Assembly (NCBI GenBank): GCA_905250125.1
Contig: CAJNOL010001093.1
Span: 1 to 64,000 of the forward strand
Length of the DNA stretch: 64,000 nucleotides
Direction of reading: 5' to 3'
DNA from: Rotaria sordida
Taxonomy: Eukaryota; Rotifera; Eurotatoria; Philodinida; Philodinidae
Below, piece after piece: positions 26,520 to 39,362 of the stretch. Below the pieces are notes generated by a model. The model had not been told where the DNA came from. It ran no database searches and saw only the letters and a program-made list of their open reading frames with translations. A program made the position numbers and the translations under genes. Position 1 is the first letter of the stretch, and each line of letters begins with the position of its first letter.

Positions 26520-26901
26520 CCTCTATGTATGCCACAATTTCAACTAAAACAATTAGTATGGACTTATGTGAAACGATACGTAGCAAGTCAATTCAAGCTG
26601 AGTCATCCTGTGTCAGAATTAAAACTAAATACAGTATCCAATTTTTATGGTGATTGTAATAAACATATTGATGTTACATTACATCTCACTTTGAAAACTA
26701 TTGAATCATGTACATGGTGTTATTAACAGATATATTAAAGAAGATATTTAGCTCGATGAGGCAGTAGATGAATTAATAGTCAAATCTTCTACTCTAGTAA
26801 TAGATAATCCTGATATTATCAATGATTACACGAATGAACTAATTGTTTCTATGGATGAAATGAAGCATGAACATGAACAACAAGAGAAAATGGAAGATTA
26901 A
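26520..26901 (+). pseudogene. C-terminal fragment of a DDE (Tc1/mariner-like) transposase
   Basis: The frame containing LVWTYVKRYVAS (~26561-26587) corresponds to the 'NPIELVW..vKryva' stretch just after the last catalytic acid of DDE_3-type transposases. It continues through SHPVSELKLNT and a stop, then in another frame RYIKED.LDEAVDELIV to an acidic tail ending at 26901. The catalytic part upstream is missing and there are internal stops, so it is a dead remnant. Exact family within Tc1/mariner is not resolved. Confidence 0.55.
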
Positions 26902-28353
26902 CATAGATCATAACACAGCAAAGTTTACTCTACTCTATAGACATATGAACAAATTTTATTAGTTGCTTTTATATCTATCATATTTATCATCTGTTTTATG
27001 TAGTATGAATTTCACTGTGGCAGTGCATATTTCATCTTTCTTTTTTCTGTTTCGTTCTTCAAATGCATTTGTTGTATGTTATATTAGTATCTGTTATTAG
27101 ATTCTCCAACTAATGTTGTGTATCCCTATATAATAGCACATTATAACCCGTTATCAGAGTATTACAATAAAATGTGATGTTAACATACATTCAACTCGAA
27201 TTTTTAATCCATTAGACTATAATTAATGATTGACAAGACAATTCTTAAGATCGATTTATTAGGTACTGACAAATCTACGTTAGAAAATTGACATTATATG
27301 CGAGTCACCTACTTATCTCACTTCGGTAAGAGTTAAAGACGAATTGTTTAATTAGAATAAACTTTTTTTCTATATAAGCTGATATTTCTAAGATTTAACC
27401 ATACAGCTTAATTTTAGCTAGCTGAATAACTCTTCCTATGAACATTAAATCTAGATCTTTAACCAGCCAAATAAGTGAAGTCTCGATCAACAGACGAAGA
27501 ACTGATCTGAATATCACTATTTACCAATCCATTTGCAATTCATCCACTTTCGAATCGATCTATGAAAGAAACATCTTTATGCAACATAAAATGCATGTGG
27601 AGATCGAAGAAGAAAATTGTCAAGGCAATGTTTTACCATTGATCTACTGGTTTTACGCTGATCATTGAACGGCATCGAATCACTTTGCCGCAGCCAACCA
27701 CTTTCAGTTATCTCACCATGGCACTCCTAAGCACGAAACCATATGAATGACGATTTTTTGCAATCGTAATGGAATCCGAAATCTCTACTGAAATAGCTTG
27801 ACTAGCAAATCAGCTGAACATGATAGCGCTCCTATGTGTAGAAGAAGCTAAAGCAGCGCAGATAATTTCAAGACCAATTCGACCTATTGTCTGATGAAAT
27901 ATATCTATAGAAAAATCAATACACTAATTGATTCAAACCATGACCGAATACGAGTATTTTACATGATTGAATAGAAATGATGAATTTTTTAAATAAAAAG
28001 TGCTTATTGGAATTGATTGTAACGAGAGAGCAAAAGAAAAGTTTTTTAACGAGACATTTCTCTAGACAAAATCAATGTGCATTTGGGCAATGAAGATCGC
28101 CTCGATCACTTGCGATCGCTCTTGTTTTATTTAGTCAACTATAGTAGTACACATTCTGCAAAATCATGCTGTCGAGTGTTCTTTTTTCTTCTTGCCTTAC
28201 TCTTTGATAAGAAAACGGGTCCAGTCAACAGATAAACACTAAGGCATGGTTATTCTTATCAATTTTACTAATGATTCTCTGTCGGAGAATAAACTCAAAG
28301 CAGCTCACTGATAAAGTCAGAGACAAACATACATCAAAGACAAGAGCAACAAA
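26902..28353. other. Intergenic, nothing recognised
   Basis: A 76-codon open frame at 27438-27668 (+) has no motif I recognise and no splice-supported neighbours, so I do not call it. The last ~100 bp must hold the promoter and 5' UTR of the next gene. Confidence 0.45.
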
Positions 28354-31300
28354 ATGGTCATAGGGAAAACTTCATGTCTGATACTAACTTGGTGGATCAA
28401 CTCAATTTTGTTAGCCCATGCTCAGATAGATCTCCAGCTATGTCCTCAAGGTGCCATCACAGTTCGAGACCCTAAATGGCCAAATATATCGCCAAGTTTC
28501 GAACTCTTTGCTGAACTGACGAGTAATACTGGAACAGCAGAAATAATACAGACGTTCGGTAATCGACGAGATGCAGTCACGCAAATTGCAAACGGAGGTA
28601 ATTTTCACGCTTGGCCCAGGCAGACAACAAAACGGGAAAAACGGCGTTTAAACGTCTCAACATCTCAACTGTTTAAACAGTGTCATTAGTCGCCAAAAAC
28701 GCGTTAAAACGGTTTATGAAAAATTATCTTTTAACACGTTTTACATGTTTAAACGCTTGGAGTCATTGAAATTGTAACTGTTTTAACGCGTTTTTGGCGA
28801 CTAATGACATTGTTTAAACAGTTGAAATAATTTCCGTTGTCACGCCTCTTAATGATCAACAAATGTTTCATCTAAACAATGAAACATCAACAATTTATAA
28901 TTAAAGTCTCTTCTCATTGATAAACTGATCGATTATATTCAAATTATCATTAGATTAATGTTGAATTGACATATGTTTATCGTTTATACTTTGAAAACAG
29001 TACAGAGAATTTCTCTTTCATCAGTGAGTTTCTTTTTGTGTTAAGAGTAAGTTTACATTTTACTATTTACTTATTGGTATTTTTTTCTTTTTGTTTTTTT
29101 CAATAGTGGAAAGAAAGATAAAATACGTAGGTTTAATCGAACAGCATTAACGTCTTGTCATTCCATTCCACTATTAGAAAAAACAAAAAGAAAAAATACC
29201 AATAAGTAAATAGTAAAATGTAAGCTTACTCTTAACATAAAAAGAAACGAACTGATGAGAGAAAAATTCTCTGCACTGTTTTCAAAGTATAAACTATAAA
29301 CATATGTCAATTTAACATTAATCTAATGATAATTTGAATATAATCGGTCAGCTTATCAACGAGAAGAAAACTGAATTATTTCCATTCATGTTTTAAGTGG
29401 CGGATAAGAGAGACTGACGAATAGACTTAAAATACTACGACTAACACAGGAATTGATGAAAAGACAAAGCACGGACTATCTAACCAGCTTCTAATATAAG
29501 GAAAACTACAATCGGAACTACTATGGTAGACAGATGTTCTTTTAAAGTATCATTAATAAATTTAACTTCATTTCGATCAAATTCTAAAGTATCAAAGTTT
29601 GGAGATATGATATAACTAGAAATGTCATCAATGCACTACGAAATCTCATAATTATAGTGTGTATTAAGTCGGTCACGAAATTGATTAAGCCACACCTATG
29701 CATCAGAATGTTATCTGTTTTTTCCTGTAGTGACGATATTTCTTTTAAAGCTCATTCATATTTCGATGACTTAAGATTCTCTTTTCATCGAATAGAAAAC
29801 TCAACTGTTTCAAACGTCTCATATGTCACACGTACTCGTGATGAACATTCTATATAAAACATTTCAAGTGAGGAATATTTAATGGACTTTGCTATGTTTA
29901 TCGTCTGCGAGTGACTCTTCTAATTGTATTATCATCGGTATCGTACATATTATGTCTAAGTCAACACTAACCTAGTGAATATTGAAGTATTTTCCACAGA
30001 AACTCACTATTAATAGCAATGTAGTAAGTGCCCTATTCTTTCTCTCATTCTGAGTGATTTCCGCAGAAAAGAACTTATCTAATTCGAACATATTCAGTCT
30101 TACACAAAAGAAGCATGTGCCATTACACATAGTGAATTTAACATTAATTTTAAGTATACGTTAGAAATAAAATGGCCTACTCAGTTAGTCAAGTACTCTG
30201 TGAACGAAACAGAACACAAATGAATTCCAAATGAAAAGAACAGGCGAATAATCGGACGAGAGGGTGATAAAAGAATGACCTCTTTTTTCCTTTCTCTGTG
30301 AACTGGACGGAAAGAAAAGACAGAATGGAAAAAATTTCTTGAAAATGTGGATTGATGATAACTCTGTTTCTATGTGACGATGATAACTAGATGAAATATA
30401 AAATAATCAAATTTTGAAACTTTTACTGAAACAGCTAAACTCTATATCATTTTTTAATTAAAACCTATATGAGAACAGGATAACTTGTTTATCTTGGTTG
30501 AACATGATTGTTGCTCATACGTACTTGCACTTTTAAAAGAGAAATAGAGAAGATTATGATTATCATATAATGTAAAAAGGAAGGAATCGTTTATGTTGTT
30601 GGTATGATATATTAATATGTAGTAACATTAATCATGATTTCCCCCTTCCATTTAGTTTTTGAACGTTAACAATATTTGTCTGCACTTATTATAATTCACA
30701 AAATACAATTGAGCTAGAATTAATCTTCTTAAATGTGCAGTAAAATAAACCAATATTGGTTAAGATGATGTTATAATATTCATTGAACAAATCAATATAA
30801 CGTTAATTGTCTACACGCTGATTGTTAAAGATATTCAGTATGAGATGTGCTGCACGCCTATTTCTGTTAAGCAAATCAGTTTATGGCAGTTACTCTACTA
30901 GAAATCAAAGACAAGCTTTGTTACATTCTCATCAGATATTAACACTGAACAATATTTGTCTTAACGATTTTCAATTAAGAGTGAAATATTGCTGCGTAGA
31001 TATACTGATAATACATCAATAAAGAATATGTAAACTCACTAGGCGGAGTATTTTCAGTAAGATCGTTATACTGCTATCGATTTTGACTTCGACTTAATGG
31101 CAATAAGAAAATTTTCTTGGTTTAAAATTCCTACTCACTAATAATAAATATCGGACCTGATCTTTTGCTGTTTATTAGTAAAAGATACATGTTCTAACCA
31201 TCAGTTACCTGTTACTAATAAATAACGAGCCGTAAAACTTACTACTTACTAGAAAGTAACCAGACTGATTACTGATTATGTTGTGTTACGTGATTTAGAC

Positions 31301-33839
31301 ACATTTAACCAGGTATAACTGTCACAGAATAGTTAAATTAAAAGTTTACTGTTCATTAGTAACAGATTAGTAGCGCAGACTATCACCTACTAACCACTGG
31401 TTAGTGGCGATGCACATTATTTACTAACAGCATAATAATAAAATTTTTGTAGTTTTGATTTTTTTTGTTAATCGAAGCAAAACGGAAAAATACTGTTAAA
31501 ACGGTTTTTTTTCGAAAAAAACGCGAAACTGGGACGTTTTTAACGATTTTGTCAAATTTAGTTGAAAATAAACTGAAAAAACGATTTAAAAGTGAAAAAT
31601 TCAGTAGTAAACGCGTTTAAACGAGTTAAAACGGTGTAAACGCTTTTTTAACGCGTTTAAACGCCTTTCTGGCCGTTTATTGTCTGCCTGGGGGCGCTCT
31701 ATATTATTGATGTACACAGATTCGAGTACAGTTTAATCGATGTTCGAATGCACTCGAAAGATATCGAACAGAGAAAAATCTCAAAAAAATGAATTCCTTG
31801 ACATCTCTTGATAAAAACAAAAAGTAAATCATAGATTTTAGTTCAAACATTTCAGTATATAGTCAGATATCCGTTATATTTGTTCTAATGTAGAGACTAT
31901 CTTTGAATATTCGTATTTTGATACTAATGAACAATTCGATATTTTAAACATGGTCACCGATGGTCAAATTCTGCCTGTTTGTCTTCGTCAAGTTATCGAA
32001 CCTGTAACAACTACTTCGACTATTCAATCGGCGATCTTTGTCAAACCATCGGTTCTTCTTGGATACGATGCTCGAAATGCGATTAATCCAAATTTTGGTA
32101 CGAAATTTATTAGAACATCCCAATTGAGATTCATGCCCGTGAATATCTTTGAATCTTGTTTTTACTTAAATGATTCACATGTTACTGTAGCCGTAACCTA
32201 TTACATGACGGATATTGCAACATTTCCGAGTTTTGGTTATATGAATTATAGTGTCCCATTGCGCATCGAAGTTCGAACAAAATCAGCACCTGATGGCAAC
32301 GAAGGAACCTATTTTTACAATATCTTTCGATTTCTATCTGATCTAACTGTCGAGCAACAACAACAAGCATTGTCAATACCTCCTGGCATCTTTTGCTTGA
32401 ATCAAACAAATACGAAACCGGCTCCCAGCAACTTTTCCGATAAAATTTCCATGAATGGAGAAGTACTCATTCTATTTGGAAAAGAACTTATCATCGAAAG
32501 TCTTGATACGATATATGATCGATCGTTTCAATTCGCTCAATTTAAATCCTGGTCGAAGAACGGCGAACAGACCATTGAACTGCACGATTTTGCTACTGGC
32601 TTGGTCTATCGTTATCTTGCGTCGACACGACAATGTAAAGTGTGGACGTTCAATTCCAGTATGAGTGATGCTATACCGATGCCGGGCCAATCACAATTTT
32701 TTCAAATGGCGAGCCCACTTCATTTATTTCTTTTGGACAATATGAATTTTCAGTATACAGGTTCGCGAGAATGTCACAGTCACATGCTATGTCATGTGTG
32801 GATTGGCGAGAATGCACGATCGAATCAATCCGGATTTGAACGTCGTGAATGGTACTGGGCTTATCAATTCAATAATCAGACTATCGAACCATGGATACCT
32901 ATTCGTTTAGTCAATACCCGCTTGGATGCGCAGCACAAACCGATAGCACTTATGGAAACCAGTAAGTTCAAAATCGGTTTGATTTTAGTACTATTAATTA
33001 TGGTTTTTTCGACTAGATTTATACAAGTACCGAACTAATCCATTAACTGAATTTGAGGTTGATGGTACAATAGCCGATTGCTATCGTGCCCTTGGACCTA
33101 CAGGTTAGTTTATACATCCCTTTCATATTACGACTAAGATAAATTAGATTGATTAACTTCGGAAGACTCTTCTTTTTGATATTGGTCCTGATATTTTACT
33201 TTGCCTTCTTTGTTACGAATCTATTCTCTATTGTATGTGTATTTGATGATTCTAGAAAAGTTCTACTATGGCATCTTCGACTTTGTCATTGATAATCGAG
33301 ATGAGCAAGCCGTTCAAAACTATTCTACTTATCTAAAATTAATCGTCTGGCAGACACTCATCGAGACCCTCAACATTCGCCCTATTCGCATGTCAAATGT
33401 CTTCATTGATCGCAATAAGACCGACTTGATTGTTACTTTCACCTTAGTCGACAATCCACCATTCTATGGTCCGGTCGCAAATCCACTCAAGGAGCCATCG
33501 TTACATGCAGTAGTGACAAATTTGCGAACGTTGATCGATACGAAAAATATTAGTTTTGTTGCAATCTATGGTGATTCTCAAGATGTTCGATTATATCCCA
33601 AACCAGGCTCATTGAATGTTATTGCACGTACTCCAACAACTGTACTTACCAATAATATGACGGTGATTTTCTATGAAACTGTGATTAATACGACAAAAGT
33701 AACCAAACTGGTTTCAATGGAACGCAAGAGTGGAAGCAAAATAACAGCGCTTTGGATCGGCTTTCTCGCACTTGGCATTGTGCTCGGACTTGTGGGAACT
33801 TTTTTCATTGTACGACGATTCGTCATTGCACGTCGCTGA
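28354..33839 (+). CDS. LolA-like type I membrane protein, paralogue 1
   Basis: Four exons (28354-28597, 31867-32961, 33017-33103, 33256-33839) join in phase 1 at each junction, giving 669 residues. Residues 1-24 form a signal peptide (hydrophobic run ending near AHAQ), and the C-terminus has one membrane helix (ALWIGFLALGIVLGLVGTFF) followed by a short basic tail, so the bulk is extracellular or luminal. The pattern QLRFMPVNIFESC, then PPGIFC, then a second beta-rich unit with FFQMASPLHLFLL and CHVWIG resembles the metazoan proteins annotated as LolA-like, a lipoprotein-binding fold. The family name is from memory and moderate. The biochemical role is unknown. Intron 1 is 3.27 kb because of an inserted element. 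The tandem neighbour at 34820 is a diverged copy. Confidence 0.75.
28615..31692. mobile_element. ~3.1 kb inverted-repeat element in intron 1
   Basis: The ends are inverted copies: CCCAGGCAGACAACAAA at 28615 and, reverse-complemented at 31692, CCCAGGCAGACAATAAA, both followed by GGCGTTTAAACG. The terminal 200-250 bp on each side are rich in GTTTAAACG/AACGCGTT motifs, and the left end carries its own ~55 bp inverted repeat (about 28670-28720 against 28765-28825). No transposase is seen. An alternative is two separate short elements in opposite orientation: CACGC sits both before 28615 and near 28840 and could be a target duplication of a short one. Confidence 0.6.
28909..29372. repeat. Palindrome nested in the intron-1 insertion
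   Basis: Two arms of about 205 bp (28909-29113 and 29168-29372) are near-perfect inverted copies around a ~54 bp loop; for example ACCAATAAGTAAATAGTAAA at 29199-29218 answers TTTACTATTTACTTATTGGT in the left arm. No coding capacity. It is a foldback-type element, apparently nested inside the larger insertion. Confidence 0.85.
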
Positions 33840-34819
33840 CAATGATTTTCAACATCAGTGAACGTTATCATTGGGGTTTATTTCCTTTTTTCTTGTATAA
33901 GGATATTGCTATGTGACATTTAGAAAAAAAAAGTGATTTGACTGAATGCTCGATAAGATATAAATGACAGGGTCGTCTGTTCATGTGTGTAAAAGTGGAG
34001 TGTAGAGAATTTTTTATGTTCTCAAAAATATTTCAGACAATGGTATTCGTCGCTCCCTGCATCGAACATGATCGAAAAGTTTACGGTATTTAACGAAGAT
34101 GAGAAGTACAGCGTTATATTTATGGCTCAATCAATATAAGATTTGTAGATGACGTTCTTGTAAAAATAATCATGTGTCATGCAATTCTTCAATCTCTTCT
34201 ACTTTTAAAAGCTTTTGCAGATTGATAAGATATTAACTGTTTTTGCAGAAAATAGTCATATTCGAAAAAGTACTCATCCTATTATTATGATTTATTCGTT
34301 ATGCACTTGTAAAAGAAAAGATCATCAATGTAACCTTTTTCTAGTCTTTCTTGCCATAAGTAAATATATAAGCGCCATTGCCATTCATAGAATTTGACAT
34401 CAAATTTTGGCCAGCCTAAGAAAACATACATAATCTACTCGTGATTTCATCAAAACAGTTTCCATGCTCTATCCCAAGAAACTTTTGTGCACATTTCATT
34501 TGATCAAGCCGAAATGAGGGCTCTATCCAATTCGTTGGAACACCTCGATCGAACAAATCCAATGATTTCGCTACATTACATTGGTAAGCCAAAATAAAAA
34601 CGAAATTGACTACTATAAATAATTGATTCGTAAACGTTCTGCATCTTATCTACATCAACGTTATCTTTTGACAACAAATGTTTGCGCATCTGCTATTCTG
34701 CCCAGCACACCTTTAAACATGTAGTCTCACTTTCATTTTATGCTGACATCATCGTCGGACAAGATATCTTACTTCGTGTAAACTTATTTCACTGTGGCTA
34801 AAATATTTATTTCAGAATC
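33840..34819. other. Intergenic between the two paralogues
   Basis: About 980 bp without a recognised gene or repeat. It must contain the 3' end of the first LolA-like gene and the promoter of the second. Confidence 0.5.
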
Positions 34820-37530
34820 ATGTTTATAGTAAAGATTTCTGCATTGTTGCTGACGTTGATCGTCTGCGTCACTCGTGAACAAGATCCTGAATGGAATGGA
34901 GATCAGAATATATGTCTACCTGACACAACACCACCATCTTCTAGCATACCATTGCCGAAATTTCCAGATCAAGCCGAGTTCATTATGGAAACGATTTCTT
35001 CGACACGAGTGAATAATGATATAGGAAATCCTACCATTACTGTCACTCAATATTTCTATGACTATAATGCAAATGTAATGGCACTTCGAAAAAATCGATT
35101 AGGTTTCGTTGAACTAGAATACTATTATTACAATCTATTGAAAAAGGCGACCTACTTTCCGCAAAAGCATTGTGTAGTCACAGATATTCCACTGAACATC
35201 GACAATGGTATGTAAACTAGTCCAGATTGCTTTGCTTGGTAAAGTTTTCTTTTCCATGATTGAGAACCGTTGGACATCAATCATGCAAGATTGATTTCTT
35301 CGAAAATGTCACAAAATCTTTGGCTTATGAAAAAATGCGAGCTTACTATAAAAATTCTACCTTCGTTAGCCAATATAATATTTATGACACTTGCTTTTAT
35401 TTTTAGATGGCGGATCGGCTATTCAGCTTCCTAATGGGACCTTCCATATTCGACTTTTGTCAGAGTTTATACAGTTTTCTAGTTCGAATACTCAGCAACC
35501 GATCGTGCCAAAATATATTGGTTCTAGTATCTTGCGAGATATGCCTGTCGATCAATGGGAAATGTGCATAGTCAACAAGCAGATCAAACGAACGGAACGT
35601 CGAGTTTGGTCCTTCGTCAAGCCTGAATTTCAGACGAGTATAGGTTTGACATCTAATATCTCTATCCCATTGGGATATGTAATGAATGCTTCGATCGTGA
35701 CGAACGATGGTTCAACAAACTTGGGATTCAATGAAATCATTAGTATCGTCTCATTCAAGCCAAGAATCATGGAAACGTCTGATTTCTTCGCACCTCCTCA
35801 AGGTACTTTCTGTCCAAATATGGAACCTAACTTGGTTAGTTTATCAGATTCGGGTATCGAATGGCCACTACGTTACACTGTTCGAATCGCTACAACGACG
35901 TCACGTGGTGTTCGTCCGAATTCGTTGCGTTTGCGTGTCGATAATAATGTGGATACGAAACGGGCTCGCTTTGACTACATGATCGATGATGAGAATAATT
36001 ATGAAACAGTTATAATCGACTATCGAGAACAAATCAAATATGTGATTGATCAAACACGTGGTTTGTGCAGAATAGTCCAAGGTGTCGATTGGCCTGATGT
36101 CAACCCAGAAACGAATCCGATAGAATTCTTTCTCAAACTGAAAGAGACTATACTCGATCAACCGCCAAAAAATGCTTGGCAACACAGAGGAACTCGACGT
36201 AATTATCGATTGTTCTCATTAGAACACTATAGAAAAGTTCTCTTGTAGGAGGAGAATATTATATTGAGAGGAAAAATGCGGAGACTTTCACCAAACGTTG
36301 AGAGACATTTTTTTTACGAGAAAACAAAACTTTCTACCTAAAACCCACTTTTGATAGAGTAGATCGGCTTGATTGAATGACGAACACTAAAAATGAGATA
36401 GAGTATAAAGAATGAGAAATCATTATGTTCTATCTACTTTAGTTTGCCGTGGTTCGACAATGCACTGTGTAATTTATACCATGTTACTGACCAATTATCC
36501 ACCGATGATGAATCCAGAAACTGGCATGCCCAGTGGTCAGAATTGGGATGAGACACATATTGAGTATGCCTGGTCAAAGCGTGATTCAGTATTTACTCCA
36601 CAAGCAAACAAATCAAAGGTCTTGGACTATCCAGTATCACTTTTTCTACGAACCTATCAAAGGACAACAACTTCGACAGGCACAGAATATCGTTCTGAAG
36701 AAATTGAATATGAATTCTTTGAAATGTCTACGGATTTACCTAACGATGGTTTCGATGTTAGTGTTTGTTATCGTTCTCGTGATTGGCCCTATCTACATCT
36801 TGCATTTACGGTCAAGCTGAATAAAGGTAATATGGCCGACAGCAATCATCTCAATCGCAAAGAATTGTACGATCGTTTTCTTCTCATGCTTCAAACAGCC
36901 ATGACACCGATCAGTTCGACACGTATTCATCAATTAGAAATCGATCATGATATCACCTCAGCTCTCGATACACTCTACATCATGTTTCTTTTGCTTGGTC
37001 CTGCTCCTACAGCTGATCCAATACCGGGCGATATATTATTGACAACGCCGAGACCGATTGATCAGCTCAGTGTTGAAGCAGCTCGCGAACAACTTAGAAG
37101 TACGATTAATAATGGAAATTTCAATATCAATGTACAGTTGTTGGATGATGATCGATCAAACGTTACTTTCACGGCGGTGTCTGATTCGCTTCAAAATGCT
37201 AAAGATTTTCTCGCGTTCCATCCATTGATTTTCAACGTAGGAAATGCAACAGTGTCGGAGATCAATGTGATCAATATGACCAATACGATTGTACGAACTG
37301 TAGTCGTATCTGAGGAGAAAATCGAATGGAAATGGTCATCAAGCGCGCAGACAGGCGGTATTGTGGGAGGCCTCTTGATTGGCTTAGTAGTCGGTATCGT
37401 TATCATTTTGATCGTTAACTTAATGTTGAAAAAACCATCGTCATCATCGACAATGATATCCATGGAACCCATTACCAATATTGGCTTTGTCAACAGACAG
37501 AAACCAGTTATTAATAGTTCAACAACTTAG
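34820..37530 (+). CDS. LolA-like type I membrane protein, paralogue 2
   Basis: Three exons (34820-35207, 35407-36198, 36443-37530) join in phase 1, giving 755 residues. The N-terminus is a signal peptide (MFIVKISALLLTLIVCVT). Residues ~25-390 repeat the layout of the upstream gene: SSILRDMPVDQWEMC answers SQLRFMPVNIFESC, and FAPPQGTFCPN answers IPPGIFCLN. A Gly/Ile-rich membrane helix (GGIVGGLLIGLVVGIVIILI) precedes a ~35-residue cytosolic tail rich in Ser and Thr. Several N-x-S/T sites fit an extracellular protein. Compared with paralogue 1 it lacks the short third exon and has a longer C-terminal third. Substrate or ligand is unknown. Tandem duplication is inferred from order, orientation and shared intron phase. 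Confidence 0.75.
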
Positions 37531-39362
37531 GCTACACAACCGAATTCGAGTAGCTCGGATGCTTGAGTAACTTCTTCATTTTGCGTGGACAATATTTTTT
37601 TGTCAAGTCTTTCGTAATAATCAACAACTATTTTAGCCCATTCTGTATAATAACACAGAGAATTAGTTCTGAATGAGATTCGAGTTCTAGAGAAAAACCA
37701 AAGCATTATTTCCGTTGTTTTGTTATTGTATGTTCATTGTAAAAACGAATCAGCAGATCATTGCTTATCAGATTGGTTTTTTTGCTTTGTTCAAAAGATG
37801 GTCAACCTAAAAAAATAATGTATGGTCATGGAGGGGTACGCAGATTTGCAGACATGTTGAGAGGATCGCATACGTAAGTATGATATGGCTGAGAGACGAA
37901 GGATCTGGATCTGTAATTGAAGAATCTGCATTCGGCTTTTCTTCCTTCTGCAATCGTTGAAGAAGACTGCCGCATTAATTAGTTGTAAAAGGATGAGATT
38001 ATTTATTGTGTTCGTCATTGTACACTGATATTCACCCGCGTGCTCATCTGGTTCTATTCGTCTGAATGATAATAGCAGATTACATTCGCATATTGATAAG
38101 CATCATTCATCCTGGCATTATGCACATGGTCATGCCTATTTAAAAGATTGTCTAATACTGGTCCCATGAACAATAAAGATGTGATTGGAGAGATCATAAT
38201 CTGGTCGATTGATCTGTGAGAAATTATCTCAATTCGATTCTTCTTTCATTGCACTGGACACTATTACGACCCTAGTAACCGTCATTACAACCATGATGAT
38301 CACGGCTTTTACAGCGATGCTAGTCGCCAGGAAGATCATTATTCAGTTTCAGTTCTATTACTCTAAATATTGTTCCTATAAGACAATATATCTGAGGCGA
38401 ACCGCTCTCAGCAGCAACTATCAAACGATTTGTCTGATTTTCAATGGGTCAATGCCAGATACATATATGTAACCTATTGCAAACAGATCAAGGAGTTGTG
38501 AGACTATTCTGCCACTCTAGCAAGTCGCCCGTAGACGGATATAAACCGTGATGATTCTGTTTTATAGATGATCATTAATATTGCGTAAGTTTCATGCTGA
38601 CATTAATCGTCGTCACACCTACCTAGCGCGAAAATATGTTGCTAACAAGCACCGATCATCGATACAAAAACGTAATGAAATCCGACAAGGAAATTGTCCA
38701 ACTGCAACCTAAATGTGGGTGTGGATGTCTGAGTGTAGAATCAAAACTTTTTAAATTAGTGGAGAAATTAGTTATTCCGAACGTATAACTTAATGAGTTT
38801 AAATAAGAATGTTTCTTATATTCGTTAAATTTCATTCTTCTTGCTTTCCAGATTGCTTGCTTTTTAGATTCACAAACATATCAAAAAATGAGTGACAATG
38901 ATCAAGATGAAGCTAGAAAATACATCATTGACGAAGCACAGAATCGTACTTTATCAACAAGATCATCAAATGTTAACTGTTGTCAACTGATTAATTTTTC
39001 GATAAGATGTGATCCTGATATAACTACAATTCATTTCAACGAGATTGATTCAAATCGAACGATCAAAAAACAATTTGAATATCATATTGACAAGATGAAA
39101 ACGTTCATATCGTTTGAAGAATTTTAGAAAACTTATCAAATAGACCTTGAGGGCATAAGTATGAGTTTACGAATGAAAAGAAGACTTACAGACATCTATT
39201 CTACACCCACACCCATATCTGCAGTCATCAATTCAATATCAAATATCGTAGAGAGTAACTGATGACAGAATCAGAAAGAAAACGAAATCTTTTGCAAATA
39301 GTAAGATAACATTTTCAATAAACCTTTATTACTACGACTCACACTGAAAAGCAATTTTCTGC
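37531..39362. other. Intergenic, one doubtful small ORF
   Basis: The only open frame worth naming is 38888-39127 (+), 79 codons, starting MSDNDQDEARKY; it has no known motif and no clear splice partners, and could be a small gene or chance. G/T-rich TGTGGGTGTGG occurs at 38714 and its complement CACCCACACCCA at 39204, close to the ORF's two sides. Confidence 0.4.

Noticed and set aside
27438-27668. 76-codon plus-strand frame
   Set aside because: No motif, no splice partners, and flanked by decayed repeats.
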